A stretch of DNA of 64,000 nucleotides from positions 7,208,001 to 7,272,000 of the forward strand of contig LR990060.1 in NCBI GenBank assembly GCA_905147135.1. Direction: 5' to 3'. The translations under genes and the position numbers were made by a program. Under the pieces are notes generated by a model. The model ran no database searches, was not told the origin of the DNA, and saw only the letters and a program-made list of their open reading frames with translations. The stretch's first letter is position 1, and each line of letters begins with the position of its first letter. The DNA comes from Blastobasis lacticolella. Lineage: Eukaryota > Arthropoda > Insecta > Lepidoptera > Blastobasidae. This document shows, piece after piece, positions 35,007-46,265 of the stretch.

Positions 35007-35437
35007 AAACATATAGCGACATTGATTTATTTAATACCAAATATGAAACAGTGAGGCGGTGGTTGAATCGGTCTTTTTTTGACGGTACTCTTTGATATGT
35101 TTCCACCTACATTTTTTTTTTTCTGCTTCATGTCTAGTTCAAAGCGGTGGAATATATTATATCTTATTCACAGAATAGTTTGTATGAAATGGGTTGCTGT
35201 AGGCGGTGTACAGTGTTGTGAATAATGTAAACACTCTCCCTTATTTTCTTTTATTTCTTGGGTACGCAATAATTTAATATTATATTCTGTCATCATATTA
35301 TTGCGTGGCAGTTTTACTTTTATTTTTATTTTGTTGTTACTAGCGAGGACCTGTAATTGGCTTGTTGGTTCTAATGTAATATTTATGATGTTTTATATGG
35401 CTGTTGGTACTCCAATAAATATATAAATAAATAAATA
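35007..35437 (+). mobile_element. LINE 3' fragment inserted between exons 3 and 4 of copy C
   Basis: The IMPACT intron reads AAGGAATCTTATA, then about 430 bp of foreign sequence, then ATTGCGAAATGTATTT. Copies A and D read straight through this site. The insert ends GTTGGTACTCCAATAAATAT and (AAATA)n, the tail I know from lepidopteran non-LTR elements. Non-coding, 5'-truncated. Confidence 0.65.
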
Positions 35438-36158
35438 ATTGCGAAATGTATTTATTTGTGTCTAATTGAGGCATCCTTTTCCCCAGACTGAAGTAAAGTG
35501 TCCCGAAATCACAACCGGGAAAGTGATAACGGACAGGAAGAGCTCCTTCCAAGGACACGCGGCGCGAGTTACGTCTGTGGAAGAAGTGAAGTAAGTATCA
35601 GCATGCTTTCACAAGAATAAAAAACCACAGCCCATTGTTGAAAAGAATCTTCAAGGAAGTTGAAGATTAATTTTGAGTTATATTATATTTATATTAATTT
35701 TGTTCTTTTTAGCGCTGTCCTAGCCTGTTTGAAAGAGAACAGGAAGATGTGCAACGTAAAACACAACGTGTTCAATCGCTTCAACTGAAAACGCGTTTCC
35801 ACCTTCAATCAATCAATCAAACTTAACAAAAATGTTACGGACACGGCATGTTGCACTATACTTAGTTAACATTTTTGCCGATAGAACACAGTAGTCGTTA
35901 AACCACATCAGAGGGGTAGAAAATATTTCCTAAGATATTTTTTAAATTAAGGCATTGGGCTTCTTAGGCTCATTTAAATTGGGTGACTCAATGGCATCAT
36001 CAAGCCTTTCAATTGATTTGTAATTTCTTTATTTAGACTTTTTTTGTCGCAGGTACGGTGGCATCCAGCTAGGCGTGGACCGCTTCAGACATTATAACAA
36101 CGCGGCCAGGCAGGCGCTGCAGCTAGCGAGACGAGAGCCCGTGCGAAATGACAACTAT

Positions 36159-37030
36159 AATCTGCTTTGGTCATCATTATCATCTTGGCAAATAATCCCA
36201 GTTGTGATTTCGCTTAGCACACAAGGGCTCGTGGATCGCCTTTATCTCTCTTCGTCTGATATTTGATATACAGTTAAACCTTTGAGGAGGTCTTTGTCAA
36301 AGAAAAAGTGGCATACAATATTAGTGATTTAAGTTAGTTTTTAGGTAGTTAGATTTAATCAGTAATAAAACCATTATATAAAAACTGTTTTTTTATGTTA
36401 ATCTACTTATCCTGGACTCACTGGATATTGCATATTTTACCAAAAAACATTGTTTATAGGTATATATATATTATACTCTTTATAAATACTTAATTATCAA
36501 GACTAGGATATCTTGTATCGTATCGCGGTCGTACCGATACATTAAAGACTTTCATTGTTTGTACGTAGTTTATACTGGGTTTTATGTGATGGTCGTCTTT
36601 ATTTAGCGCCAAAACACACTATGGTAGGTATCCTCAGATCTTTTGTAATTTTCACAAGATTCGTTATTAATAATTAGTTAATTGAATAAGATTGAGTTTA
36701 AATCTCGGTCTATGCGTAAAGTTTCCGGTTCATAAATAACAATAAGTTTAATACATGAAAATGAAATAGTAGTTTATGTAACTGTCATATAAAAGCCTAC
36801 ATTTCGCCGTGTCCCGGCGCCCGACAAAGTTGCATAATGGTTAAAAAGTTCTTTTTTGATACAGCTGTAGTGAAAAAGTATTTTATCTACACTCATAGCG
36901 TAAAGTTCCAATTTCATATTCGAAAACAGTTGTTTAAGGTTACACTTTTTTCACGCCAGTCTATAAAATTTTAAAAAGTTTCTTTTTGATACAGCATTTC
37001 CCATACTAATTTCATTACAGCTGTAGCGGC
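36159..37030. repeat. Copy C 3' flank and palindromic-element remnants
   Basis: Matches 11340-12010 in order up to the MITE-like element (about 36765). After that the sequence is rearranged: ATCTACACTCATAGCGTAA (about 36889) is in inverted orientation relative to 12306. No gene. Confidence 0.6.
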
Positions 37031-38347
37031 GGGAAATTCACTTCACTACTTTCACATTTATCTATTTATTTGCTTCAAACAAGAAAAAACATTCACAAAT
37101 ACAATTTACAACTATTAGAAAAAATATTCTGTTTAGCGGGAAAATAATTACACATAAGAAAAGAATATGTAATTGGAACATAACGCTATGAGTGTAGATA
37201 TATGTCACTGCGTAGTGATGGACGTCATGATATGAAATTTTTTGTATCAGTCCACTCTCAGATTTCATCTGCTTTATCTGTCCATCGATCTCTTGGAAAT
37301 ACCTCTGATGATCAGTTGTGTCCTCGATAATTTTGTTTGTTGGTAATGATATATTTATGATGTTGTTAATTGTAGGTATTTCGTATTGCATTATTTTTGC
37401 TTGTGTGTGTATTTAATTGAAGTGGTGATTTTTAGAATATATTATAAATGTATCGCTAGTTATGATGATATGGTCACTCGGCAAAATACTGCTGCGACAC
37501 TAACCCCACTTGTGGGCACTGCGGAGAAACAGGACACACCATAAAGGAATGCCCCAAAACAACCGAATCAGCAAAATGCGCCACATGTACAAGATACAAA
37601 AAACCGGCTAATCATAATACTGGAGACATATCGTGCCCTGCAAAAAAGAATGCCGAAATAAGATATCTAAGCTTCATTGACTATGAGGGCGGCTAGATAC
37701 GTTGTAGCGTTAATTTAAAATTATTATATTGTTATTATTAACATAGCGTACTTATACTTAAACACATCTACATGTTTTAACACTATATTCTTTTAAAAAA
37801 TACCATGTAAGCACTAACCTACATTTATGATCTACTAACCTGGATGCCTAAGACACAGGTAAATCACTTACTTAGTTTAGGCGTCCAAATAAACAACAAC
37901 TAGAAGTAAATACCTAATGTAATTTGCGCTGAAATTGTAAATACTCGGAAATAACCTCGATTTTATTTGTACTCATTTACCGTAAGTAGGTAATATAGTA
38001 ACCATGCTCAATTGTAATTTATGTAAGATTTTGTATAAGATGTTGAATAAATGATTTATTTATTATTATTATTAATAATAAAAAAATAAAGATAAAATAA
38101 CTTTTTAATCATTATCGAACACTTATTTTTTTAATTTTTGTCGGCGCTGAGACACGGCGAAATGTAGGCTGAATACTTATATGTCTTTTACAAATTCATA
38201 ATTAAAATATTCCTGTTTATATTTGAGTGTAATTATACATATACAATATAACAAGAATATTTTTTTTAATTGTTGTAATTTGTGTTTGTGAATGTTTTTT
38301 CTTGTTTGATAAATGTGAAAGTAGTGAAGTGAATTTCCCGCCGGTTG
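37027..38347. repeat. Inverted-repeat pair around an ORF1-type fragment
   Basis: 37027-37180 and about 38190-38347 are imperfect reverse complements; both contain GGGAAATTCACTTCACTACT or its complement, and AAACAAGAAAAAACATTCAC. The left side keeps CTATTTATTTGCTT, which the right side lacks. The interior is a retroposon fragment. This could be a foldback element with a nested insertion or a local inverted duplication. No target duplication was found. Confidence 0.55.
37485..37696 (+). pseudogene. C-terminus of a gag-like ORF1 with CCHC zinc knuckles
   Basis: The frame reads CCDTNPTCGHCGETGHTIKE then C, with a second Cys-x2-Cys cluster (AKCATC), a His about ten residues on (ANHNTGD) and CPAKK, ending FIDYEGG and TAG. 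This is the C-terminal zinc-knuckle region of a non-LTR retrotransposon ORF1. No ORF2 follows: after the stop comes about 350 bp of non-coding DNA ending in TGTTGAATAAATGATTTAT and an (ATT)n tail (38040-38085). It is either an ORF1-only element or an internally deleted one. Confidence 0.68.
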
Positions 38348-38844
38348 ATATCCTCCACGCGTAGATACAACAGAACTGACTCGTAACTTACTGCCAGCAA
38401 AGTTGAGAAAATTATAGGTACGAAATTTTAGCATGAAAATATGAGTGTAGATAAAGTAGTGTATGCAACTGCATATAATTAGGCATCAAAACACTCGTGT
38501 CAAAATATTATCACGCTTCGCGTGATAAACTTGGAATGTTGGAATATGAAAGGTATGTATTAAAATGGAAAATAGTGCCTACTTCTATATTTTTTTAAAG
38601 TTATCTTTATTATAATAAACTTTTTATGTTTAAGCTTAGTAGGTATTAGTTGGCTGCATGACATCACTACCACAATCATTTAGATTCTATTAATACTTTT
38701 TGGAACCAATTAACAGTACCTACCTATTGGAAAACTGCTCATTGGCATCTGTCTTGCGAGGGTTGGTTTTGAGGTACCTAGTTTATTGGTTGGGTGACGT
38801 CCGTTGTACGACCATGATCGCACGATTGTTGCCAATTAGGACAG
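38348..38844. other. Array flank, no gene seen
   Basis: Contains ATTAGGCATCAAAACACTCG (about 38480), related to the palindromic element at 12112, and from about 38680 the block also found at 13920-14095 (TATTGGAAAACTGCTCATTG). Non-coding. Confidence 0.5.
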
Positions 38845-40373
38845 CGCTAAGGCTCTTTAAAACCTGATCACATGACAATCGTTACTTAATTTATGTTAAA
38901 GGATGGGCAATTTCTACCTACACTGGGCTGAATGTCGAGAATAAAATACTGATTTTCAATCTACTTCTTTTGTCATGAAGGTGGAGCTCTTAGCTCTATT
39001 TATTTATTGCTATTTGAGTTCAGCGCCCCGCATCGCAACCACCGGGCGCGCCGCGCACGAACACCTCCGGTTCTATGCCTACACGTTTCTAAATCATAAT
39101 CCGTTTGTATAAAATTATATTGTAAATATATTACTACATGTAGTCCTTAATAATATAAAGTACGACGCGTCAACTTGGAGCAACTCATCCATTAGATGGT
39201 GTTCAGCAGGATATTGCGATATTTCTAATTTAATTTTTTAATAATGAAAATAGTGTTTTGTTTTTAGTAACCTCAGGTGTTTTGTTCTTTTCACAAGATT
39301 AATTTTAATATTAAAATTAATAAAAGCGAAATGTATCCTGTTATCATGGTCTTTGTTTAAAGTTTCCGGTTAGTAAAAAACAAGTGAGTTGAATACTTGT
39401 TTTAAACAAAACTCGCGTTCTTTACACTTATTACTGTACAAAACAGGACTCACACGAGACGTACCTTTTTGATTTGTTTTCCCTACGTTTCGGTAGGGTT
39501 ACACCCACCGTGGTCCCGAGAAGACCCTCTACCCTAGGTGTGACCCTACCAAAAGTTAGTTAAATAATAAGTTGTAACGACCCATACACATTTATTGTTC
39601 ATCGCGACGCCACTAGATGGCGCTGCCGGTAAGTTACATCGCGCTAACGAACTGTCGCTGCTGTTCTAATAAGGTCTCCGACTGATTTTGTAAATGTATT
39701 AGATTCGATTCAGTATTAGTTTCTACTTTTGTCTATAACAACTAGCACTAAATAGGCACTCCTCGGGGTCCTATTTGGTCATATTGTTATATTTACGAAT
39801 ATTTGGTTTACTGGTCGGCGCACACTGTTCATTAGTATTACGGGTGTGTCGTTTCCGGTGGCCCTGTAGCGATTACTTTGTACTCTTATATATCTCTAAC
39901 AAATAAATCCAAGTTACGTAGTACGACGCTTGTTTTGGTTTTCCCGCTCTGCATCCATTCGGCTACAAAGTTCAATATCTAAAAATAAAACAATTTGACT
40001 AGTTAATTTGTTCTTGAAATTTTATATTTTCAATAGATACGTATCATCATAGTTGCCTTTTCTATGTCTTGCTTTTTAATGAGTCGCGACAAACGGACGC
40101 ATTAAAGTCTAATTTAATTATTGATAATACATAATTCATTACTTGTTTCCTAATGTAAATTAGGTAATGTGATTTCTAACAAACGGGATACCTAGGTAAT
40201 TAAACCTAAATTAAATTATCGAGAGCTAATTATTAAGTAACGGCGTGTGGGGTGTGGATAAATACCCTGGAGCCAGCTAGGCGACCGCAGTCAGTGTTTG
40301 GCAGTAAAAGTTCTTTCGTTAAATCGTACGTTTTGTGCGTTGGTTGTCATATTAATCAATTACTTAATTTACA
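38845..40373 (+). repeat. Array module with truncated exon 2, solo LTR and copy D promoter
   Basis: Direct repeat of 31545-32787, about 7.3 kb downstream. The truncated exon-2 chimera is at about 38982. The promoter module before copy D is at about 40224-40260 (GTAACGGCGTGTGGGGTG then ATAAATACCC). It is interrupted by the LTR at 39573. Confidence 0.65.
39573..39967 (+). mobile_element. Solo LTR, 395 bp
   Basis: An insert absent from the paralogous site at 32338-32345. It begins TGTAACGACCC, ends CATTCGGCTACA and is flanked by AAGT on both sides (39569-39572 and 39968-39971). The TG...CA ends, 4-bp duplication, internal TATATAT (about 39889) and AATAAA (about 39902) fit a complete LTR left by recombination. 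No internal retroviral-type genes remain, so the family is open. Confidence 0.8.
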
Positions 40374-42081
40374 ATGAGTTACACATCAGATAATGCCATC
40401 AGACAAGTAAGTGAAAGTATGCATTTCAATTAATGATTTGGGATGATATAACTCACACATTTTCAATATTCTACTTAAATATTTTGTTTATTTTTATACC
40501 TAACAATGATACAGATTTAATATTTACAAATAAACGTTTTTTAAGGAATGTGGAGTATGAAATACTGATATTTAATTTACTTCTTTTGTTATGAAGGCGG
40601 GGGAAGCAGCAGCTCTGAGCTGTATTTACGAGGGAGACTGGCAGGTAGAAGACGCAGCCACTTGCAGCTACAGCGTGAGGGTGCAGGTGAACGGGTGGCT
40701 AGTCAGCGTCGCGCTGACGATCGTTGCGGCTTACCCCTCGCAGGCGCCGCCCAAATACGACTTCTCTGATCCTTGGATGGACAGGAAAGCCAAGGAGCGG
40801 CTGCGCAAAGAGCTAGCGGAGATTTACTGGTGAGCATTATAATATTTTGTGTTAAAACATGCGTTGATTCTGTTCGCTCTGTTTTAGGATGATTTTTCAA
40901 AAAAACTGTAACCTTTTGATTTAAAATATTAACAAAAAATATTTAATTTCTCGGGAAAAATTTGGGCGAGCTGGTGATATTCTTGTTTATTGAAAGAATA
41001 AGGGACACTTTACAGAAACTCAAGCCTGCAAAAAGTACGACTACGAAAGTAGTCCCAGCCAAGCCAGCGGTACGTATCATACCCAAAATATTTAACAAGG
41101 AATCTTATAATTGCGAAATGTATTTATTTGTGTCTAATTGAGGCATCCTTTTCCCCAGACTGAAGTAAAGTGTCCCGAAATCACAACCGGGAAAGTGATA
41201 ACGGACAGGAAGAGCTCCTTCCAAGGACACGCGGCGGGAGTTACATATGTGGAAGATGTGAAGTAAGTATCAGCATGCTTTCACACATCAATATTTGAAT
41301 AAAAAACCACAGCCCATTGTTGAACAGAACAAGGAAGTTAAAGATTAATTTTGAGTTTTATTATATTTATATTAATTTTGTTCTTTTTAGCGCTGTCCTA
41401 GCCCGTTTGAAAGAGAACAGGAAGATATGCAACGCAAAACACAACGTGTTCGCGTATCGCATCGGCGCGGCTGGCAGCGACGGCGCCGGCGCGCTGGAGC
41501 TCGGCGCCGACGACGGCAAGGCGCAGGCTGGCGGCCGCGCGCTGCATCTGCTGCGGGCGCTCCACGCCACCGACACGCTCATCGTCATCACGCGATGGTG
41601 AGTTCCTTTCAATTTCTTAATATTCAATTATATTTATGGAAGTGTTCGTAGCAGGAATTAGCCTACTTATTTTGTAATTAGTTACCAAAAATATACAACC
41701 GCCAGTCGCTTCAACTGTAAACTCGTTTCCACCTTCAATCAATCAATCAAACTTAACAAAAATGTTACGGGCACGGCATGTTGCACTATACCTAGTTAAC
41801 ATTTTTGCCGATAGAATACAGTAGTCGTTAAACCACATCAGAGGAATAGAAACTATTTCCTAAGATATATTTTTAAATTAAGGCATTGGGCTTCTTAGGT
41901 TCATTTAACTTGAGTGCCTCAATGGCATCATCAAGCCTTTCAATTGATTTGGAATTTATTTATTTAGACTTTTTTTTGTTGCAGGTACGGTGGCATCCAG
42001 CTAGGCGCGGACCGCTTCAGACACTATAACAACGCGGCCAGGCAGGCGCTGCAGCTAGCGGGATTAGAGCCCAAGAAGTGA
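40374..42081 (+). pseudogene. IMPACT: IMPACT copy D: all six exons in frame, exon-3 acceptor lost
   Basis: Exons: 40374-40406 (MSYTSDNAIRQ), 40597-40829, about 40958-41072, 41159-41262, 41391-41597 and 41985-42081. All have the same lengths and phases as copy A, and the frame is open throughout. The acceptor of exon 3 reads TTTCTCGG instead of TTTCTCAG. Skipping exon 3 shifts the frame, and the next AG (GGGCGAG, 16 bp inside the exon) also shifts it. Normal protein is therefore unlikely unless a non-AG acceptor is used. The RWD and UPF0029 motifs are otherwise kept (TRWYGGIQLGADRFRHYNN). It has a promoter module and a solo LTR about 400 bp upstream. The lesion may be recent. Confidence 0.8.
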
Positions 42082-43195
42082 TTAAGGTAATGACCTTGTA
42101 AGAAACAAATGTGTTTTGATCTTCATCATCATATTGGCAATTAATCCCGGTTGTGCTTACGCGCAGCACGCGAGGGCCCGCGGTCCGTCTGTATATCTCT
42201 CGGTCTGCTTTGATATCCAGTGGAATCTTTGAGGAGGCCTTTGTCGGAGGAACTGTGATGATCAGACTATATTATGTTATATTAGTTATTTAAGTTAGTT
42301 TTTAGGTAGTTAAATTATTTCAGTAATAAAACCATTTTATAAACATATTGTTTCTTGTTAATCTACTTATCCTAGACGAGTTAATGCATATGTTACCCAA
42401 AAATATTGTGTTAGCCATATTACGTTAGCTAATAACCTACTATTTACAAATAATTAGGTATTTGTCGAGAGTAGGATATCGTATCGTATCGCGGTCGTGC
42501 CGATACAGTAAAGACTTTCGTTGTTGGAACGTAGTTTAGTAATGGTTTTATCTGGTAGTTAATTAAACTTGTCCTATTTTAAACAACAGATTTCATAAAA
42601 GATAGATTAAACCAGATAATCATTTAAATATTGAAATCAATGTAATTTAATGTCGGAGTAATTTACTTATTATTAACACTAGGACATCGTCAATCCATAA
42701 TAAATAATTGTACTCTAATGTCAATTTAGAATTCGATTTCTGTAAAAGTGATACACAGTTAATTAAGACGAATACAATTAATTAATCGTTTGTAAATGCC
42801 TACCTACCTAAAATTGCGTATGGTCTCTCGCAGACAGACCATGATAACGAGCAACTAGACAGGAAAAAATATTATTATTAAACTTTACAAAAACACTATA
42901 TAAGTATTTTATAAATTGATTAACATTATAACAAGTTCTTCGTGTAATCTGTTTTATATTAAATGGTTCATACAATTCCATTTAAGTTTTGCTGTACCCG
43001 TTTTGTATATTTTGTTTGATATTCATTACTTTTTTAAGTAGGTAGGTATATACTTATACAAGAGCCGGCTAGGCGATAAAGCGATCGCAGTCTGTGTTTG
43101 ACAGTGAACCCGCGTTTTATGTTTAGTACCCGTTCCTTTGTTAAATCTTACGTTTCGTTTGTTGGTTGTCATATAAATCAATTCCCTAGTTTACA
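42082..43195. repeat. IMPACT 3' flank of copy D and copy E leader
   Basis: Closely parallels 22117-23580, but lacks the promoter module and the short insertion: array flank joins GAGCCGGCTAGGCGATAA at about 43062. No gene. Confidence 0.7.
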
Positions 43196-43320
43196 ATGAG
43201 TTACACATCAAATAATGCTTTCAGACAAGTAAGTAAAAATTTGCATTTAAAGTTATAATTGGATTGATAAAACTCACACATTTTTAACATTTGACTTAAT
43301 CTTTTTACACTTTGCAATGT

Positions 43321-44772
43321 TACCTTTGCAACCTAACGTTTGACTTAAACTGTGCCAACGTTAATAGTAAACGCTATTACTCGTTTTATTTTCTCAACGA
43401 AGAGAAAAAAAGCACTTGGGTGTGTCAAATATGTCGATGCAAGCGGAGAAAGGGAGATAATTCTAACACACCTGTAGGCAAACATCATTCTGCAGAACAT
43501 TTAAGTATAGACGATGCAAATAACGTAACCTTTCGTAAAAGAAACCACGGAAAGCAAATAAATGTTGACTCATTAGACGACACGCTAATCGATTGCGAGC
43601 AAGATTTGTCGTTAAGCAGCGATGCCAGTCCCATGAGTAATGTGGGTTCTTCTCAACAACATTCGCAGGAGGACGTGAACGAATTAATAAACAAACTAGC
43701 TAAAGCACGTTTGGAAATCATCGACCTAGATAAAGAAAACTTCAAACTCAAGGAAAAAGTTCTCAATTATGAAAACCAATTACAGACATACAATAATAAG
43801 CAAATCCACAATGTAGTAGGATGTTCACTGTCGAAAAATACGATGCCTGCTGAGAAGGTAGACGATATCATCACCGCCGTAGAAACGCCTTCGCCATATA
43901 AATCGCCGAAGCCACTGGGCGCGAACACTACACCCTGCAAAGTCTTGATAGGACCATCACAATCGAAATCGGAAAGTTCTAGAACCACAAATATACAACC
44001 TGCTATAAACAGAGCGTCTAAAAAAACTCCGCAAATGTGCATCATAGGTGATCAACAATGTAACAACATGGCTGTGCTTCTTAGAAGACTACGATCAAAA
44101 GAAAAAAATGCCAGAGACTACCACATAACTGGAAATGTTTTCACGGATGCGCCGATAGAATACATGTCAAAGAATATCAAACTCCAAGAAATGAACTTAA
44201 ATGAAGACGATTGGCTGGTTATATCTGTGGGCTGTAATGAGACAAACCCTACCAAATTTTGTATGGAATTGTCATCAATTCTGAAAAACGTACCTAAACC
44301 TAAAATAATAGTAACAGCCGTTAGTTGTAATCGTTACCTAAATGAAGCAAAACTGAACCAAGAAATAGAAGCCACAGTGAAATGCTTCAAAAATTGTACA
44401 TTCCTTTATATTCCTACTTTTAAGACTATCGTTTCCAGTAAATATGTAACCAAATTGGTAAATCTACACATAAACACGCATGATTATAAAACATGTTTCT
44501 TAGACAGTACGTGCAAAACCGTAAAGGGTCCTAAACCTGGTACCATACCATTTTATTTTGATAAAATAAAACAAAACACAATTAATTTGTCCAAATCGAC
44601 AGACACAACTCACTACAAAATAGTAGATGATGGCGGACAGTATAAACGGGGAACCATAGAATATTACTTCAACAAAATTAAAGATAAGCAAATGACAACA
44701 CTGCCCTCCATTAATACGCAGTCTAATGAAAACGTACTAACGAAGCCCTCCGAACAGTTTTTTCTTATCTAA
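43321..44772 (+). CDS. LINE ORF1 protein, N-terminally truncated, about 483 aa
   Basis: The frame is open but begins at the insertion point without its own ATG. It opens with the second half of a PHD-like finger (CYLCNLTFDLNCAN, later WVCQICRCK), which binds zinc. A leucine-spaced coiled coil follows around residue 125-165 (ELINKLAKARLEIIDL). A C-terminal domain contains MCIIGDQQCNN and WLVISVGCNE, in the places of the G-D and G-x-N blocks of SGNH esterase-like domains. PHD plus esterase is characteristic of CR1-clade ORF1 proteins. The catalytic Ser position reads Asp-Gln-Gln, so activity is doubtful. Compare the full N-terminus at 63502. Confidence 0.75.
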   Translation, partial: YLCNLTFDLNCANVNSKRYYSFYFLNEEKKSTWVCQICRCKRRKGDNSNTPVGKHHSAEHLSIDDANNVTFRKRNHGKQINVDSLDDTLIDCEQDLSLSSDASPMSNVGSSQQHSQEDVNELINKLAKARLEIIDLDKENFKLKEKVLNYENQLQTYNNKQIHNVVGCSLSKNTMPAEKVDDIITAVETPSPYKSPKPLGANTTPCKVLIGPSQSKSESSRTTNIQPAINRASKKTPQMCIIGDQQCNNMAVLLRRLRSKEKNARDYHITGNVFTDAPIEYMSKNIKLQEMNLNEDDWLVISVGCNETNPTKFCMELSSILKNVPKPKIIVTAVSCNRYLNEAKLNQEIEATVKCFKNCTFLYIPTFKTIVSSKYVTKLVNLHINTHDYKTCFLDSTCKTVKGPKPGTIPFYFDKIKQNTINLSKSTDTTHYKIVDDGGQYKRGTIEYYFNKIKDKQMTTLPSINTQSNENVLTKPSEQFFLI

Positions 44773-44773
44773 T

Positions 44774-46123
44774 AAAAATGTATTCCAAGTTTTACATCTA
44801 AATGTACAAAGTCTAAGGTCAAAATTAGATCAACTCGAACTATTATGTAGCGAAAAAAATGTTGATATTGGTTGTTTTAGTGAAACTTTTGCAAAGGGAG
44901 ATGACGTAAAATTTATCCAAATAGATGGATATTCCCTTAGTTCATACTTTTCACGAAGAAAAAAATCCCGTGGTGGAGTGGGAATATATGTTAAAAATGG
45001 CATTACTTCTCATAAAATCAACTGGATTTCGGATATGTCAATAGAACATCATTTTGAATGCTGTGGTACAAGAATACCTGACTTAGATCTTAACGTAATA
45101 TGTTTATATAGAACACCAAATGGTAATATTGATCTATTCTTTAGGAGTTTGGAAACACTATTATATAAATTGTTAATAAGGCCTAGAAATGCACGTAAAA
45201 AAGTAATAATATGCGGTGACTTCAACATAAATTTATTAGAAACCGACCAAAAATGTCAGGAATTTACTAACATACTCAATTCGCACAAAGTTACAGCAAC
45301 TATCCAACAACCTACTAGGATAACATCCCACTCACAAACATGTATTGATAATATTCTCACTAACTTAAAGAAATATGAATCTGAGGTACTTGATTTAGGC
45401 ATATCTGATCACACGGCGCAATTACTAAAAGTTCAAACTACACAGAGCTATAATGAAAAATACTGGTATACCTATAGAAGAAAAATCGATGAAAACTTAG
45501 AAATATTTATCAAATATTTAAAACAAATTAACTTTAGTACAGTATATCAACAAACAGATGTTAATGAGGCATACAAGGTATTTATGGATTTATACACGCT
45601 AATATATAATCTATGCATTCCTTTAAAAAGATATAAGATAACGTATAAAAAAAAAACAAGTTGGAAAACAAAAGGCATTACTGTAGCAAATAAAAACAAA
45701 AGACGAATGCATCTACAAATACAAAAAAGCAAATGTGAAAATAGTATAAAGAAATATAAAAACTATTGTAAAATATATAAAAAAGTAATTAACATATCTA
45801 AAAGAAATGAAAACATAAATTGCATAAATAAAAGCTCTAATAAAACCAAAGCAACATGGGGAGTAATAAAAAAACATTCACGAAATACGAACTATATAAA
45901 AACAAGCATAGAGCAAATAAATAAGGATGACCAGATTATATCTGACCCCTTTCAAATAGCGTCAACATTGAATGATCATTACATAAATTTTAATAAAACC
46001 GATAACAATAATATGCCTAGAAACACCTACAAACCGTCAACAGATAAAAATTGTAAAAGTATATTTATGAAACCTGTTGACGCAAACGAAATTAAAAAGA
46101 TTGTTAAAGAACTAAAAAAATAA
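44774..46123 (+). pseudogene. LINE ORF2, APE-type endonuclease part
   Basis: Starts in the -1 frame overlapping the ORF1 stop. The EN motifs are all visible: LHLNVQSLRSK, CFSETF, RGGVGIYV, YRTPNGN, ICGDFNINLL, TCIDNILTN and LGISDHTAQ. It would nick target DNA for reverse transcription. The frame stays open to 46123 (VKELKK), then a frameshift leads into the RT part, so no complete ORF2 can be made. Confidence 0.82.
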
Positions 46124-46265
46124 AAACAGTACCGGTCATGACGGAATAAACATACGACTTATAAAGTCTTCCATTGAATATATAGTTCAACCCTTAGTAT
46201 ATATCATTAATCTTTCCATTGAAAATGGATGCTTCGAAAAGCTAAAAATACCACAATGGCAACGT

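Larger units (their letters stand above)
32788..36158 (+). pseudogene. IMPACT copy C, broken by indels and three insertions
   Basis: Exon 1 (32788-32818) lacks 2 bp compared with copy D, giving ATG AGT CAC ATC AGA TAA. Exon 2 (34156 to about 34387) is frameshifted near the GCAGCTCTTGAGC site and loses its end to a retroposon. Exon 3 (about 34856-34971) still has its TTTTCTCAG acceptor and an open frame. Exon 4 (about 35486-35589) follows another insertion. Exon 5 (35713-35780) stops after the HNVF codons and runs into intron 5, so most of the UPF0029 domain is deleted. Exon 6 (36053 onward) has an altered, extended C-terminus. This is not a functional gene. Confidence 0.87.

Noticed and set aside
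41367..41651. Alternative frames over exon 5 of copies A and D
   Set aside because: The GC-rich exon is open in several frames; only the frame with the UPF0029 motifs and correct splice phases is real.
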